Source of the DNA: Taeniopygia guttata
Taxonomy: Eukaryota > Chordata > Aves > Passeriformes > Estrildidae
DNA: 64,000 nucleotides
Reading direction: 5' to 3'
Assembly (NCBI RefSeq): GCF_048771995.1
Contig: NC_133024.1
Coordinates: forward strand, 687,001-751,000
Below the pieces are notes generated by a model that did not search any database, was not told where the DNA came from, and worked only from the letters and a program-made list of their open reading frames with translations. Position numbers and translations under genes: made by a program. Positions 11,036 through 25,600 of this stretch are shown one piece after another. How positions within the stretch are numbered: the stretch's first letter is position 1; each line of letters starts with the position of its first letter.

Positions 11036-13541
11036 CCATACACGATGAAAATTAAGTTCCTAGACAATTGTAAGTAGAAGCAGCTTCCCAGAGTATCCCT
11101 CTAGGACACATGGGCTTTATCCAAGTCTTCGATACTAGCTTCCTAAGTAATTCCAACTTTTTTTTTTTTTTAAAGAGCAGTAATACTTGTCTCACTTCAA
11201 AGTTCACATGCACACCTGGCTTAAAATAAAACCTCAACTGCAGCAACCACTCACAAAAAGTCCCCTTCATCACAGGGATGCAGCTGCATACACACATTAA
11301 TAGGGTCACAGCTACTCAGATTCCCAGCCCTCCTGGCTCCACTTCCTTTCCCCTGTAATCTTCAGCTATCAAGATCATACCTCTGTGCGTGATGGAAGCA
11401 AGCAGAGATCGGATTTGTTGATTCCACATTCTTTATCCTCATCCTTTCTTAAAGGTTGAAGTGAGAGAAGATGACAAGGAGTCAGTCAATGATCAGTTCT
11501 TCCTAGACTTAGAACATAAGCACAGAGCTCACCACTGCAGAGAACACCTTCATCAAAACCTGTTCTTATACATGTCAGAGAGATACTTGAAGGTAGTATT
11601 TATTTTTTCAGTTTACAGGTGATATGTCATTTACAAAAAATTACAGACAATGCATCCTTTCAGTGCAGTTTCAAACTAGTTGAAGAACAGGCAAATGTCC
11701 GTGATGATTTGGAATGCTAGTAATTGACAGCACATGCTTTTTTCCCTTAATTGATTGGGTGGGGTGAGGAGTGGGGTACAGATGGGGTGATGAGGAGAAA
11801 ATGCCAATGTAAGTAAGGCCATGCGAATAAAAACTCCTCAGAGAACAGGACTCGTCCGCCTGGCATGTTTTTGTTCTCAGGTAATTGATGCAGAGATTGG
11901 AAGTTGGAGAAGACATTTGACACTTGTTACGTTCAGTGCCCCTAGAAGCTGCCAGTACCTTCCCATATCTTCAATTCTACACCAGTGCTATGATTTCAGA
12001 TCACCTAATGAGCTACTAAAATAATGACTAAATCTTTATCTCTGCTCTCTACCATTTGCATACTCAACTGTAGTTGCTGGGAGAAAGGAAGGTCAAGTTG
12101 AAAATGCAAGCTGCTGCTGTATGGTGGCACAACTACAGACCAAGACAGTTTGACTACAGCATCATTCATTTCTTTAAAAGGTTAAATACATTAGACAAGT
12201 CACCACGAACAAATCTATGATTTTAGGATGGAAAGAAGCCCAATCTAGTGTGTCCTAAATTAAGCTACATCATTTGCATGAGGTTTATCCAGCCACATCA
12301 GTCCAGGGAAAGGTAAGATGGACTGACTTCCACACCACAAAGATCAACCCAAAGCAAGAGAGCCCTCTGTCAAGTTCCTAACGAGAGGAAAACACTTTCA
12401 TAATTTGTCCATCTACTGTTTGCAGCGCAATGGCTTCCCTTGTACAGTATTTGAAATCTTGGACAAGACACGGTCTACACAACAACAAAATAAGTGCAGT
12501 TTGCAAATCTATTATTGGAAGTTTGAGCCTATGCTTTGTTCCTTACCTCATTTAATCCTGCCAAGGAGCTCTTAAAAGGAGATCATAACCCAGCAGTCTC
12601 TAGAGACTGAAGAAAATTTAGATAGTCTATCAGCTGCTACTCTTATGCAAAAGCATCAGAGATTGCAAAGATTATATGCAAGCATGACCTTACCTTTTGG
12701 AGCTTGACTCCCAGCAGTGCTTTCTGTTCTTGAAAGTCCCTCTGAACCCTGCAGAACAATCTCCCGTGACATTCAAGTAAGGACTGCTGCACAGGAATAC
12801 ATTCTTTCTTCCAGTAAAGTCTACACTGAAGCAGTGTTACCTGACCTCCTTCCCCAGCCAACCTTTTTCCTAGCTCTCCTATGCAGTACTCTAGGGCTTT
12901 CTGGGGTGAGAGTAAGAACTATCAAATTAATTCCCTAATAGCTGCCACAGGACTATTTCTAAGGAAGTTATGCAGAGGGTGGAAGGGGATTTAAGGGAAG
13001 ATTGTGCATGCTCACATATATTTACAAGTACCCTCTCCACATCTACTGACTTAAAAAAACCCTCTAGTATTAAAGTTTGAAAATTAATTTTTGCAAAATT
13101 TAAATCAACCCTCAAGGATTAATTGGATATAAAACCTATTTTACAGCACTTACTAGTATTACTTTTAAAATCAACAGGAAAAAACCCACATGCTGTAATA
13201 TTATTTGATAAAGCAAAAATCGCCCACAACATAATCACCCAAAATGAATCAGTGTGAAGTTTTTATTTGCATGGCCAAAAAATGTTCCTTTGGTTCCCCT
13301 GCAACTTTATTTCCCTTAACACACTCTAAGGTTTCTGCTGCAGAAGGAACAAGATGCAGCACTGCATACTTCCTTAAACAACCACTCCCACAACACCTAA
13401 ACATTTAACAGATGTAGCAAATGACAACACCATGAACAGGAAAAAACTAAGTTCCACCATTCAGCATGGTCTGCAACAGCGTCTTTAGGGCTGGCTGAAG
13501 TGGGCAACTTCACTTTGGAAGGTCATTTCCTCCTTGTCTCT

Positions 13542-13695
13542 TTACAGCGTTGGTGGTTTCAATCCATACTTCTTTGCAACTTCTGTCTGAGCATAGGCAG
13601 CATCACAGAGTGAGTAGAGGTGGGCCATCTCCATTTCTGATTTGGCCAGGTTGATAGCTTTGTTGAACATTTCAATGGCTTTATCCAGATTACCT
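13542..13695 (-). CDS. TOMM70: TOMM70 exon 12 (stop codon)
   Basis: Encodes residues 534-584, GNLDKAIEMFNKAINLAKSE through EVAKKYGLKPPTL and a TAA stop (plus-strand tta at 13542-13544). It holds the last TPR helix pair and the C-terminal helix. Confidence 0.96.
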
Positions 13696-16600
13696 CTGAA
13701 ATAAACAAAAATTTAGCCCGTTTAAGACTGCCAAAGCAATCTTGTCATCTTTAAAACATCTTTTTTTCTTTCAGGACTTACACTCTCCACCATTAATAAC
13801 TGAAAAGGATTTCAGGAGGAACCACCACAAGAACTTGTGGTGATGATGAGTAAACTCAGAGAAGTTGTTACCAAGCCTAAGCAACTAGGACAGCTGTTAA
13901 GCAGCCTTCCTCTTGAGAGCCCCACAGGTGATGGTGCAGGATAAAATGTTCTCCACAGGACACCAAGTTCACTACAAAGATAATGTGGGCCAACTGAATG
14001 AAGTCTCATCTCCCCTGAAAGGACTTAGTATACAAAGGAGGAAAACTTGCACAAACAGAGGAATGTTATTTAAATAGGAAATGCTTGCAAAATTTCTCAT
14101 GGCACTAGTTTAATTGTCTGTCCTGTGGAGGACTAGACATATTAAGAAGAGACTCTGTACTGTACTGTCAGTGACACCCCAAACCTTTGCACAGGTGCAA
14201 TCCAATGTTACAGAGCAGGGCATTTCTCTTTCCCTCAAGAACTCTGGAGTCCTATTGACTGCAGGAGAAAACAGCACAGGATCCTCAATACAGACAGTCC
14301 AGGTAATGACAAGCCAGGTAATGATTAAGGAAGTCACTTCAAATTAAGAAGGAATGTATTTAAAATGCACAGACTCCTCTGCACGTTGTCCATTAAGTAT
14401 GAAATTGGTGATAAGAAGTTATCAGATCATAAATCACAATTATGCCACAGAGAATGCATATGCTTTGCCTAAGAGTTACAGAACAGCAATCAGGACTTTG
14501 GCTAAGAGCTGGCCTTACAGCACACCAGGAAGAAGATTGCAAGACCTAAGATCCATGAGGAAATTCAAAGAACTACTGTAACTTCAGAAGTAACTAAGAA
14601 TTCTTAACACTGCAGTTCAGCATTACCTTTGCACTTCAATCGTTCCCATGGTCTCATATGCAAAATCACATTTGTTATCAATTTCAATGGCCTTACTTAT
14701 GAGTTCTAATCCTTTGTCTAAATCTTGCTTCCACTGGAGCTGAAGTAAACTACAAGAAAGAGAAAATTTCAAACTGGCTTCACATACTCTTCTCAAAACC
14801 TTCATCATGGTAAGCAAAACCATCCCAAATGTATAATATATTTAATGTCTAATGCAGGTACACAGTAACTTAGTAACTTCAAGATTCTTAAAAACACCTA
14901 TTGTAGAAGTCACTTTCAATGAGCCACTTTACTGCTTTAATGACTCTAAAGAAAGGCAAATTTTCCCCAAGAGGACTTGGTACATGTTCTTTTATAAAGA
15001 AAAAACTTCAACACAAACAAACTAATAGGGCTAAAGGAAAAGTCAGATGTACTTCAAGCAGATACTCAATTAGCAATGAACACTGATGAAACTTTCCTGA
15101 AACTTTTTTGCAGCTTAGTCAAGACAAAATATAGAAGTACATTTAAGAGCACAAAGATGCTTTCAAGTTATTTTTCCTGGCTAAATTTCTAAACATACAT
15201 TCAGTTCAGGTTGGCTAATCTACATATGCCAACTGCTCTCGACCAAAAGGACTGCAAATTCAATACATACCCTTTATGAACATATGTAGTGGCATTGTCT
15301 GGCTCAAGGTCAATGCATTTATCATACATTTCATCAGCCTTGCCAAACTGCTGTTGATCAGTTAGTGCCTGAATCAAAAGAGAAACCTGTTTGTCAGTAA
15401 GCCACCAAAGGAAGTACTCTGCGTCCAGCTAAGTATAATTAAAACTGTATTGACAGCGTGAGATTGGATGTAGTTCATTTATGGTAGAGCAGGCCAGGCA
15501 CATCAGTTACCAGAGTTAAGTTTCAAAATTGAGGCTTTTTGGAAAGCTTCTGTGCTTTAAATGCACAAATTACTGACCACACTGCCACCTGTAATAGGAG
15601 ATCCACAAGCAACATGCTGTGTGCTGTAAATAAAAACCATTCTAAAAGTCCGTGCCTGCAAGCTTCATCTCTTCCTTTTTCAGATATGCCTCTTTCAGAA
15701 GGAAATGCATATCTATTGCCAACCTACTTAAAATCAGAATGTCTCACGCTTCCTACTAAAACCAGCAGTACAGTCTTGGAGAAGAAATTACAGTCTCTGT
15801 TACAAGTGTAACAGCTGTGCTACACCACTACATGCCAGTGGTAGCAGAAGAAAAATGTCACCCTAGTTCCACACATCTGACTCTCAAATTACCCAGAGAA
15901 TCCCTGACATTCATCATCTGAGATACCACATACGTGCAGGAAGGAGGGAACCATGCAGGAATAACCTCTGTCTCCTAATAACCACCCTCAACTCTCATTA
16001 TCTACATCCTGCTCCACCAGTTCCCTGGTACCTCCTCTGCCCCAGAACACCCATAACCACAAATGCAAGTAGTTAACTCCAGGCAGCATGTCTTATCTCA
16101 GAATTCAGGGTCACAAAACTTCATCTGTTATTTGAAGAAATGAAGAAATGTTATATCCAAGATAAAAAGTACAAGAGAATGCAGCATTTTCTTTAAGAGA
16201 GAAAAAAACATACCTGAGCATAGAGTGCATAGCCCTCAGCACACTTTGGGAATTTTTTAATGACATCTTCAAAGCCTTTCATGGCTGCTTGCACAGTCAA
16301 AGCATTACTTCCTGTATAAGCTTGGCGATACTATTCCAATGAAAAAAAATAAATGAAAAAAATTATGCCATCACCAGACTGAAAAAAGGCTGATCAGGCC
16401 TCTACCCACCTCCCCAAGAGTTGCCTGCATCGTAATAATTCAGGTATTTTACATAAGCTGAGCGAACTGGGATTGTTCAGCCTGGAGAAGAAAAGGCTTG
16501 GGGGTGGTCTAATCATGGTCTTCACATACCTGAAGGGAGCCATGAGAAAGATGGAGAGATTTTTTACAGGAGTAAAAATTATTTTTTACAAGAATATGTA

Positions 16601-19600
16601 AACAGGACAAAAGGGAATGGATTCAAATTGAAAGACAGCAGGTTTAGCTTGGATATTAGGAAAAAATTCTTGTAAAGGTGGTGAGACACTGTAACAGTGC
16701 CCAGAGAAGTTGTGGATGCCTCAGCCATGGCAGTGTTCAAGGCCAGGCTGGAGCTCTGAGCAACCTAGTCTAGTGGGAGGTGTCCCTGTTCATGGCAGGG
16801 GAGCTGGAACGAGATGATTTTTGAGATCTCTTCCAACCCAGGCCATTGTATGATTTCATGCTAAGCTCTAGAAGGTGACATGCCTGTACATCCTACCAAA
16901 TCTGGTTTTGGGAACCTGTCCTAGTGTCTGGACTTGGACAGGACACCAGATGAAAGCAGGAACTCATAAGGCCTGATAATTGTGATAGCCTCCCTCTATT
17001 TCAAATGCTTAGAAATGCCAAACTTGGCATTCCTCCTTATTCACACCATGCAAAACTGCCCTGACAAGATTCTTGCACACTGAGTCATTGTACTAGCTTG
17101 AAATTGTTTGCTTCCAATTTCTTGATGATGACTGTTTTCCACAATAGTAAAGCTTTATTAAAAACAATTTTATGTGCTCCAATTAGAATCGAGATTTTTT
17201 GTTCCTCTCTCACAGAACATAAAAAAATGTTCTACTGTTTGAACAATGAGTGCTTCAAAAGAAAAGCAGCAAATCCATACTCTTACTGAAGAAATTGTTG
17301 CATTATTCCTTTACCTTATTATTAAAAGACAGAGATGCATGTTGCCCTACTTTGCTGTTCAAACAGAGTGTTTCCCAGAGCTCTCTAAAGCAAAAGCACC
17401 CAGAGAAGCCCCAGCACGTTACCTACCAGAGCGAAACATTTCTGTGCTTGCGCCAAGGCAGAATTGGGTCGCAATCGGATACATTCATCAAAGTCTTCCA
17501 CAGCCTCCTCAATTTGGTCAAGCAGGATTTTCAGCTAGCCAGAATGAAAGAAAATCCTAATTCTCTATTTCATCTGCGCTTCAGACACTTACATGATAAT
17601 TCAAATAGCATCAGTTACTCATATCATCTCCAGTTAGTTGAAGAACTGTCTAGAAACCCACAAAACCCATAACTAAAAATCACTGTTATAATTGTATTAT
17701 CAAAGCCACCAGTGAAACTTTAGTACCTACACAAGCAGGCAAGGACCCTGTGTAAGGATTGAGAATGCTTGCATTTTAGACTGTTGTCATCATTGTGTCA
17801 GCATTATGACCAGTCTCCAAAATTATGCCATATTTTCTCAAGTTGTTTTGCCTCTCTGTAGCCAGTATCTGTGGACTATTTGGATATTGAAATATTTCAG
17901 CTTTTCCAGCTTCTATTTCAACTTATTTTGTTGGGTTGGGTTTTTTTTTTTTTGTTATTTTGACATTCTTTTCCTCCAGAGGAGCAGAGTTCACTTCATC
18001 ATTCTCTTACTTTACTGTGAAGTTACTGTAAAACACAAATTTTCTATGTGCAGAACACTTTCATTCCCTTCAGTCAACACACAGCACCATCTTCATTTCT
18101 GAGCACTAAAGAGACCTAACAAATTCATGGAGAAAAACTCTTGATCCATGGAAGTCTTCCTTACAAATATTACTCAGCCTATCTGCATATGCTAGTGTTC
18201 CTTTTTTACTGCCAGCACCGTTTATCTTACAGGTCTGTGGCAGCAGGCTGCTCTAGGGCTAGAAATTAGTCAAGGAGCCAGCAGTGCCACAAGGCAGGGA
18301 GGGATGAGCTGCAGAGATCCAAGTCCAGGGCCCAGGGCTGCAGGTGTTATCAGGGACACGTTACCTCTGCTGTACCAAAGCTCCCCTCTGTGCAGATGCT
18401 GCCCTGCTACCCAGGCCCCTTCACAGAACAGCTTTTCTCTGCTGGAAATGTAGACAAGCCCCAGTACTTGTAAGTCTCAGTTCATACCATAGAGTGCTCT
18501 CCTACAGCTATAGAAATAAACTGCTTCTGCCTGACCTGAACCTCCAAAACAGACTGTGTGTTTATCCCACAAAAGCTCCCAATTAGGAGTTCATGTTTTT
18601 CTGCACAAACAGTATAAAGTGTCTCCAACGACACCGTTTCTCCTTTAGTACACACTGAAATAGCCAAGTGCTGGGCCCAAGCCTCTCAGGCTGCCTACCT
18701 GTCCTCGGTGGTGGTAAACATCAGCGTTCTGAGGATCAATGTCAGCAGCCGTGTTGAAGTCCTGGGTGGACAGCCCAGGCTGCTGCTGCTGCATGTACAT
18801 GCTGCCCCGCTTGATCAGAGCGTTGGCTCGCAGCTGCAAAACACGGCCAGGGAAACATCAGCCACCCCCGTGCTGCCCCACCTTTCAGCCTTCACTACAA
18901 TCCCAGGAAATTTTCTCTTTCACTAGCTTCTCCCACTGACAGGTTTCAATTACTCTAAGCAGGAGTAAGTTTCATATTGACCCTAAATAAATGAGCTCCC
19001 TTACTTAATTTCAAAAACATCAGCCTATGCTTCCATTTCAGTGGACTTCCAAGCCCCCCCAAAATCCTTCTCAATTCCTATGTTTACAAATACGTAAATG
19101 TTTTTTTGCAGCAGCTGAATATACAAGTGCAATTAAGGTTTTTCACTTATCCAGACTGGCTAAGCCTCCAATTCATTCAGCTTCCCTCTTCTTTAGTTTG
19201 GAGTACTTATCACCTTCAGTTTGCACTACTCAGTACAGCTGTCTCAAAAATTAACAAGTCCTTGAAAAAAACAATTTGTTAGTAACAAAACAGTAAATAA
19301 ACCAGAATACTCCCATTAATACATCTGAAAATTTGGACAAACTCCTTGAAGTATATTGCAAGTTTATCATCTAACTTCTCAATCCCAACTACAATCCAGC
19401 TGTGACAGATTCTTACCTTCACATTTGCATCTTCCATGCTGATGACCTGATCTAGGTCTGGTTTGGCAGCACTTGCATTGCCAATAAGTAAGTAGAAAGT
19501 AGCTCGCAGAAGCAAAGCTTCTGCCATGTATTTTCCCTTTGCTTCAATTTCTTTTGTGCTTTCACTGATAATTTTGTCATAGTTCTCTTCTTCCATATAT

Positions 19601-22600
19601 TGTTTTGCTCTCAAATAGCCAGAGCTGTAAATGATGTAAGAACAGTTGTGTGTGTATATATATATATATGCATTCACTGAACACTGCAATTTCCATTCAG
19701 ATGTGTCATCAAATTATTACAAATACTAACTTGTGCTATACTTCTACAACACCAACACAGTCCCACTGGAACATCCATTCCTGGATGGAGCCATAATAGA
19801 TGGAAAACAATTTGCAAAAAACCTGGCCAAATTACATTAGAAATAAAGAAGAAAAATGTTTTAAATGTTTTTGAATGTGAGCTTCATTTGTCCCTTGAGA
19901 TTTTTTTCCACATGAAGAACAGCAATAATCTCTGGTTTAAAACAAGTGGGTGGAATTCATGGACAGGAAAGGGAAATATTAAACCTAGAAATGTGCAGGA
20001 TGTATGTGGAAGAAATTATTTAATACCAAAAAACTGCAGCACTGCCTTGTTCTCAGTGGTATCCTGGATTCAGTGAATCTGCCTGTAGATCAGGACATTC
20101 TCTCTTACTTAAAAAAAACAAACAAAAAAAAACCATAATGCTGTTTGCAATGGTTTCCAAACTGACAGCACTGCTATCTTCCAAAAATAATCTGGAAAGT
20201 AGCATAGTAAATTAAAGAACCATTTATGTGGTGCTCAGGCTCCACTAAAAAAAACACAAAAAAGCCCTGCAAAACCAAGTTTTTCTATGCCAGAACAAAC
20301 TTTTCATTTATGGGCAATTTGATTCCAGAAAGATAAAACACCATTTCAGCCTCAGTTGCTGTAAATGCACGTTTTCATTTAAAAAACATGCAGTCTTTTA
20401 AAAAACACCCCCTTTTCCTAGCTCATCTTCTCCCTGACAGTCCAAAGGCTATCTTGCTCTCTTCCCTGGAAATGCTCCTTCATTATAAAATATTCCTTGG
20501 CCCCAAAGCATCATTCAGCCCTCTCCATCTCCTAAGATCCTTCTCCCATCTCTTAAGATTTACTGTGACACTGTAGTAAATATTCAGCATATCATCCCAG
20601 TCTTGTTGTCCTTCCTCTGCTTAGTGCAAGTTTGGAACTAGCCAGTCAGCTTTTGCTAAGGTTTCACTTGCAATGCTGATATCATTTATATCAAAGGAAT
20701 ATCCAAACCAAGTACTACAGAAATCTGCAGCATGTAACACTGAGCAAAATCTCCAAATCACTGAAAACTTAATTCTAAACAGTTCTCAACTATACTGTAC
20801 ACTCACTTTTCTTTTACTTCAGAAGCCTCTCCCTCCTTGTCCTTATCTTCATCTGATTTCTCACCCTTAAGCAAAGGTTGGGAAATTATATCATCTGTGA
20901 AAGAACTGAAGTAGGATTTAATGAACTGTGGTGAGGGCATCAGAGGCTCCCGATTCTGAAACAGAGAAAGGCAATTCCAAGTCATTAGGTGGTGAGATCA
21001 GATGGTAAAGATGGAAATGGATAGCAAACACAATTATCAAAAAAAAACCTGATGGAAGAACCACTGTATGACTTTCACTCGCTCATCTGATAGCCTGATG
21101 TTTTCGATTTGCCATTCTAATGTTTAGGAATTTTTTAAGCTTTAGATCACAATGCAACACCCATCACCAGTGAAAACAAAGTGATAATACTTGGGGGGGA
21201 GGGAGATTGTATCTTTCCACATATGTGGCTAGAAATAAGGACTCAGGATATCATAAGACATTGGGTAGATGTACTGAAACATTGGATGTGCACATAAACT
21301 GGGTGAAAAATACAAGCTGGTGATTTAAGCATGACCCTAAATTCACACAGATTCTGAATGGCAGCTTCCTCTTTTCTCCAGCTTGTCCAAGAGAAGCTGT
21401 TGTCATTGTTACAATGGAGAGTAATGAAGCAATACCCTAGGTCTGTGTGGAACTTGGCCCAGATACAACATATTTTACCTAAAGTCCCAGAAGTAACATC
21501 TCTCAGGTAATCAATCTTTTCTACAGCCAAAAAATATTTCTTGTTTAAAATAAACTGCACACAAGATTTACAATTCAGTCTCTCCTGCAGGAAAACACTG
21601 AATACACTCTTCTGAAGCACACCTGTCTACATCCACCACACTCAACACTATTTGTTGTTACCTCCACACTATACTATACTACACTATATTTATATAAATT
21701 TCTATAGTAAAGAAATTCAGCATCTCAAGACCAACACAGGATTTCAGTACTTCAACCACTATCAAAACACAAACAAGAATGCTTTAACAACAACCAAGAA
21801 CATGTTAATATCTGTCCCAACCTTTTTGTAAACCTACAGTCACGTAAAATGACTGCTCCTGGCTACCCCTATGCTTCCACAGTTTTCTCTTCTGCAGGTT
21901 CCAACCATTCATGCATAGGTGTCTGTTCCAGCACACCCAGTTTCCACGAAGCTGCAAGTTCAGAAAAGCCCTATGTAGAGCAGCACACCAACTTAGGGTG
22001 TCTCCTGAATGTCATAACAAATTTCATTGTTAAAGGAAAACAACTGCTAGAAGTAAATCTCTCTTCCCTGCTGAGGTTCCAAAACCTTTGGAGAGATCCC
22101 ACAGGAAAATCCCATTGGAACAATGGCAGTTTTGTAGAAACCAGTTTGTGTTTGTGCTTCTTATGCTTGAGCAGATGAAGACAGTGACTTGTTTACAACA
22201 ACTGAAAGAATGCCAACAACCGACTTGTCAACAACTGCTCAGGTGAAATAACAATTACTCAGCGCTATCACAAGTCCTACCTTGTACTTCTCTTTGGCCT
22301 TTTCTTTTCCAAGGAGTTTAAGAACTTTATCAGCTAATAACATACTTTGCTGGTTTTGGAAGGCTTCTAAAATGCAGACTGCAGTGACATCTAGGAAACA
22401 ACGTACAAAAGTGAGATTAAAGGAATTCTGATAGTCCCTGAAGTACATTATAAAATATGCCACTGAGTACAACGAGGCACTGCCAAAATAATACATGTCC
22501 TGTTCTCAGGCCAAAGGCTGTTTCCAGTTTGCTGTATTTACTGTATTCTTCAAGACACAAATTTGTATCCAAAATTATCGTCCTGGGATAAAAGGACTTC

Positions 22601-25600
22601 ATGACAGTGAATGACAATAAATTACATTTATTTTTCTGTTCATGCTTTTATTTAGAGACAAACACACTTAAATCAACAGTGAAAATACATACCTCTAGCA
22701 GGGGCTTTCACCATTTTGAAACTTTAAGGAGAGTAATTATGTTCATATGATCTCCGCATTAAAAGTGCTAACATGGCTTTTCTTCTGAGACTGGTCTTTA
22801 TTTTCTACTTCTAAAATTCACATTCAGTCCCATTATATCTCACTTACTCCTCAGTTTAAGAAATCTGCCTAAATTCTATCTCAATTTTTTTCTGCTCACC
22901 TCCATGACTTTGGAAGGGAGCAAGGAGAAATACCTTGCTGGCCTATTTGAAGTGCAAGCCCCTATCACATGGCTTTCATTCACACTGAGAAACCTCTGCA
23001 AATGTTAACCCACTGCTGCCCAAGTGAAACCTCCCAGTGTGAAATGCACTTTTACAGAAATACACTCTTACAGTGAAATGCACAGTTTCTCTGGACCCTC
23101 AATTTAATGCACTGCTACCACAGGTTTTCCCTGTTTTGTTTTCATTTAAACATTAGTTAAGATGACCAGAGCCTGGACTTGAAATTCAAGCAGTGTATTG
23201 TCTGAATATGCTTGAAAAGTAAATGTCTTGCCCTGGAGTTTTAGTATATTTCTCCAATTCTGCTGCTAGAGGGATTATTAAGCTATCATAACCTGCACCT
23301 CTGGCATGGTCAGGAAGCATATGAAAGTCCCTGGGAAAATACAGTACTCTCAGAAAGAACATGCTATACAAACCCAGCAGACACGCTCTGCCCAAAGACT
23401 GCTGCACTCCAGGCTTGGCTGCAGCAGCAGCACCTTCCCAAACAATACTGCCAGGGATCACTGGAGGAGTTTTCTGTTGGTAGTGGCTGGGGTTTTGGAG
23501 TTTGTTTGGTTTTGCTTTCCTCCACTACATGGGCATACCCTACTTCCTAGAATTTTACTGGGCATATGTGGCTGGCAGGCAAAAGCATGGTTATAGAAAG
23601 ATAGTTCAGAAAAAAAAAAAAAAAAAAAAAGAAGCAATAAACTTCAGATGTGAAAAAACTGCAAGCAAAAAATCTAATAGAAAAAAAAAAAGCTGAAAAT
23701 AATTGTCACTAACATTACTGCTATTAACAGTAAAAAGAAGCTATATTTAAAACTGTCACAGGGACACTTGATCTTTCTTGGGGCTTTTATCACCTGGCAG
23801 CTACATAAGGCTTAGATTTTATTACAGTTCTAGAAGTGCAGCTGATACACAGTGGTTGCAAAGGAGTGCACTAAATGGACCAAGTTGTCCTTTTCTAGTT
23901 ACTATGGTCTTAAAGGGCATAAAGGCATTCTGCCAGCAGGTAAACAGATAGATAGATAAAAGTTCCACATCTAATTTACCTTCTAATTTGGCAGACCGAA
24001 TTCTTGGCTGTTACACATAATGAAACTAATTTAACAGTTAGATTTCCCAGCCAAAGCACTGCCTTATTTTCTGTCCTTCTTTGATAATGAACACAGCTGA
24101 AAATTTCATTTGTCTTTTAACCTAACATCAGCAGGAATGATTTCACTTGATGAAATTTATATGGGTAATTCCAAGCAGTGTACTGTAGCTCAAAAGTGCT
24201 GTGAGACAATACATCTGACCTGTAGGTCTTAATTTCCATGGCTTCTCAGTGACATCTTCCTGACAGTTCAAAACATAAAGCATTAATATTAAAAAAAAAA
24301 ATTAATCTGTTCTGGTTTTCATAACTATGCACCATAAAAAAAATGCTGCTGAGGCTGTTTCCTCTCTAATACCAGTCCAACGCATTTGAATTACTGCAAT
24401 ACTTTTATTTCTGACCATGAACCTCTACCTGCAAAAATATCCTCATTTCTGTAGTAGCATAATTTCTCTAAAACAAACAGAAGAAGAAAGTCTCTTTACT
24501 GCATGGAAATAGAACAACTGGTTATCCACTTATCACGTTAGAGTAATTCTATCATAAAGCAAAGGAGTTTCCTGGAAAAATAATACCTTGAGCTGCTACA
24601 GTAACATCAATTTCTCAGCAGTATTACAGATGTGAGCAGATGAGAATTTGAGAACTGTGAAAAGATTTCTTCTGACAAGAGAAGAATATGTATTTGCAGA
24701 AGATACAAATGGTTTTAAATACATAATTCTGTATTACTGTAGCTACAGAGGAGCAAAATATTTCCAGAAGTTGCCATCTTCACAGCAGCAGAACTAATTC
24801 CACTTTTAAGTACACAGAGCTTGAGCCACTCACCTTCTAAACATTCCTTCTTATTGTCTAGCTTCTCATGGGCCTTGGCGCGTCTGAAGAGAGCTTTGAC
24901 ATATTTCGGGTTAAGCTCAACAGCCCTGGTACAATCCTGTGCCACTTCTGTCCACTTTTGCTGCAGGCAGAAAAGGGCACAGTGAGAGGGGCTGTGCTGA
25001 GCTACTGTGCTGCAGCCCCGCAGGGAGCTGGGGTCAGTGCTGGTGCAGCTCCCAGGGCTCACTGCCCCCCTGCTGCTGCTGCAGCCCCGCAGGCAGCTGG
25101 AGTCAGTGATGCTGCAGCTCCCAGGGCTCACTGCCCCCCTGCTGCTGCTGCTGCAGCCCCGCAGGGTCAGTGATCCTGCAGCTCCCAGGGCTCACTGCCC
25201 CTCTGCTGCTGCTGCAGCCCTGCAGGGAGCTGGGGTCAGTGATCCTGCAGCTCCCAGGGCTCACTGCTCCCCTGCTGCTGCTGCAGCCCCGCAGGGAGCT
25301 GGGGTCAGTGCTGCTGCAGCTCCCAGGGCTCACTGCCCCTCTGCTGCTGCTGCAGCCCCACAGGCAGCTCGGGGTCAGTGATCCTGCAGCTCCCAGGGCT
25401 CACTGCCCCCCTGCTGCTGCTGCTGCAGCTCCCAGGGCTCACTGCCCCCCTGCTGCTGCTGCTGCAGCTCCCAGGGCTCACTGCCCCCCTGCTGCTGCTG
25501 CAGCCCCGCAGAGAGCTGGGGTCAGTGCTGCTGCAGCTCCCAGGGCTCACTGCCCCCCTGCTGCTGCTGCAGCCCTGCAGGCAGCTCAGGGTCAGTGCTG

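Larger units (their letters stand above)
10015..13541 (-). other. TOMM70: Probable TOMM70 3'UTR
   Basis: About 3.5 kb downstream (on the minus strand) of the TOMM70 stop, with no recognised gene. Minus-strand AATAAA hexamers occur near 13305, 13262, 11599 and 10038. The last has a GT-rich element after it on the minus strand and is the most distal. A CR1 fragment (10929-11035) lies within. The true length and number of ends cannot be settled from sequence. Confidence 0.55.
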
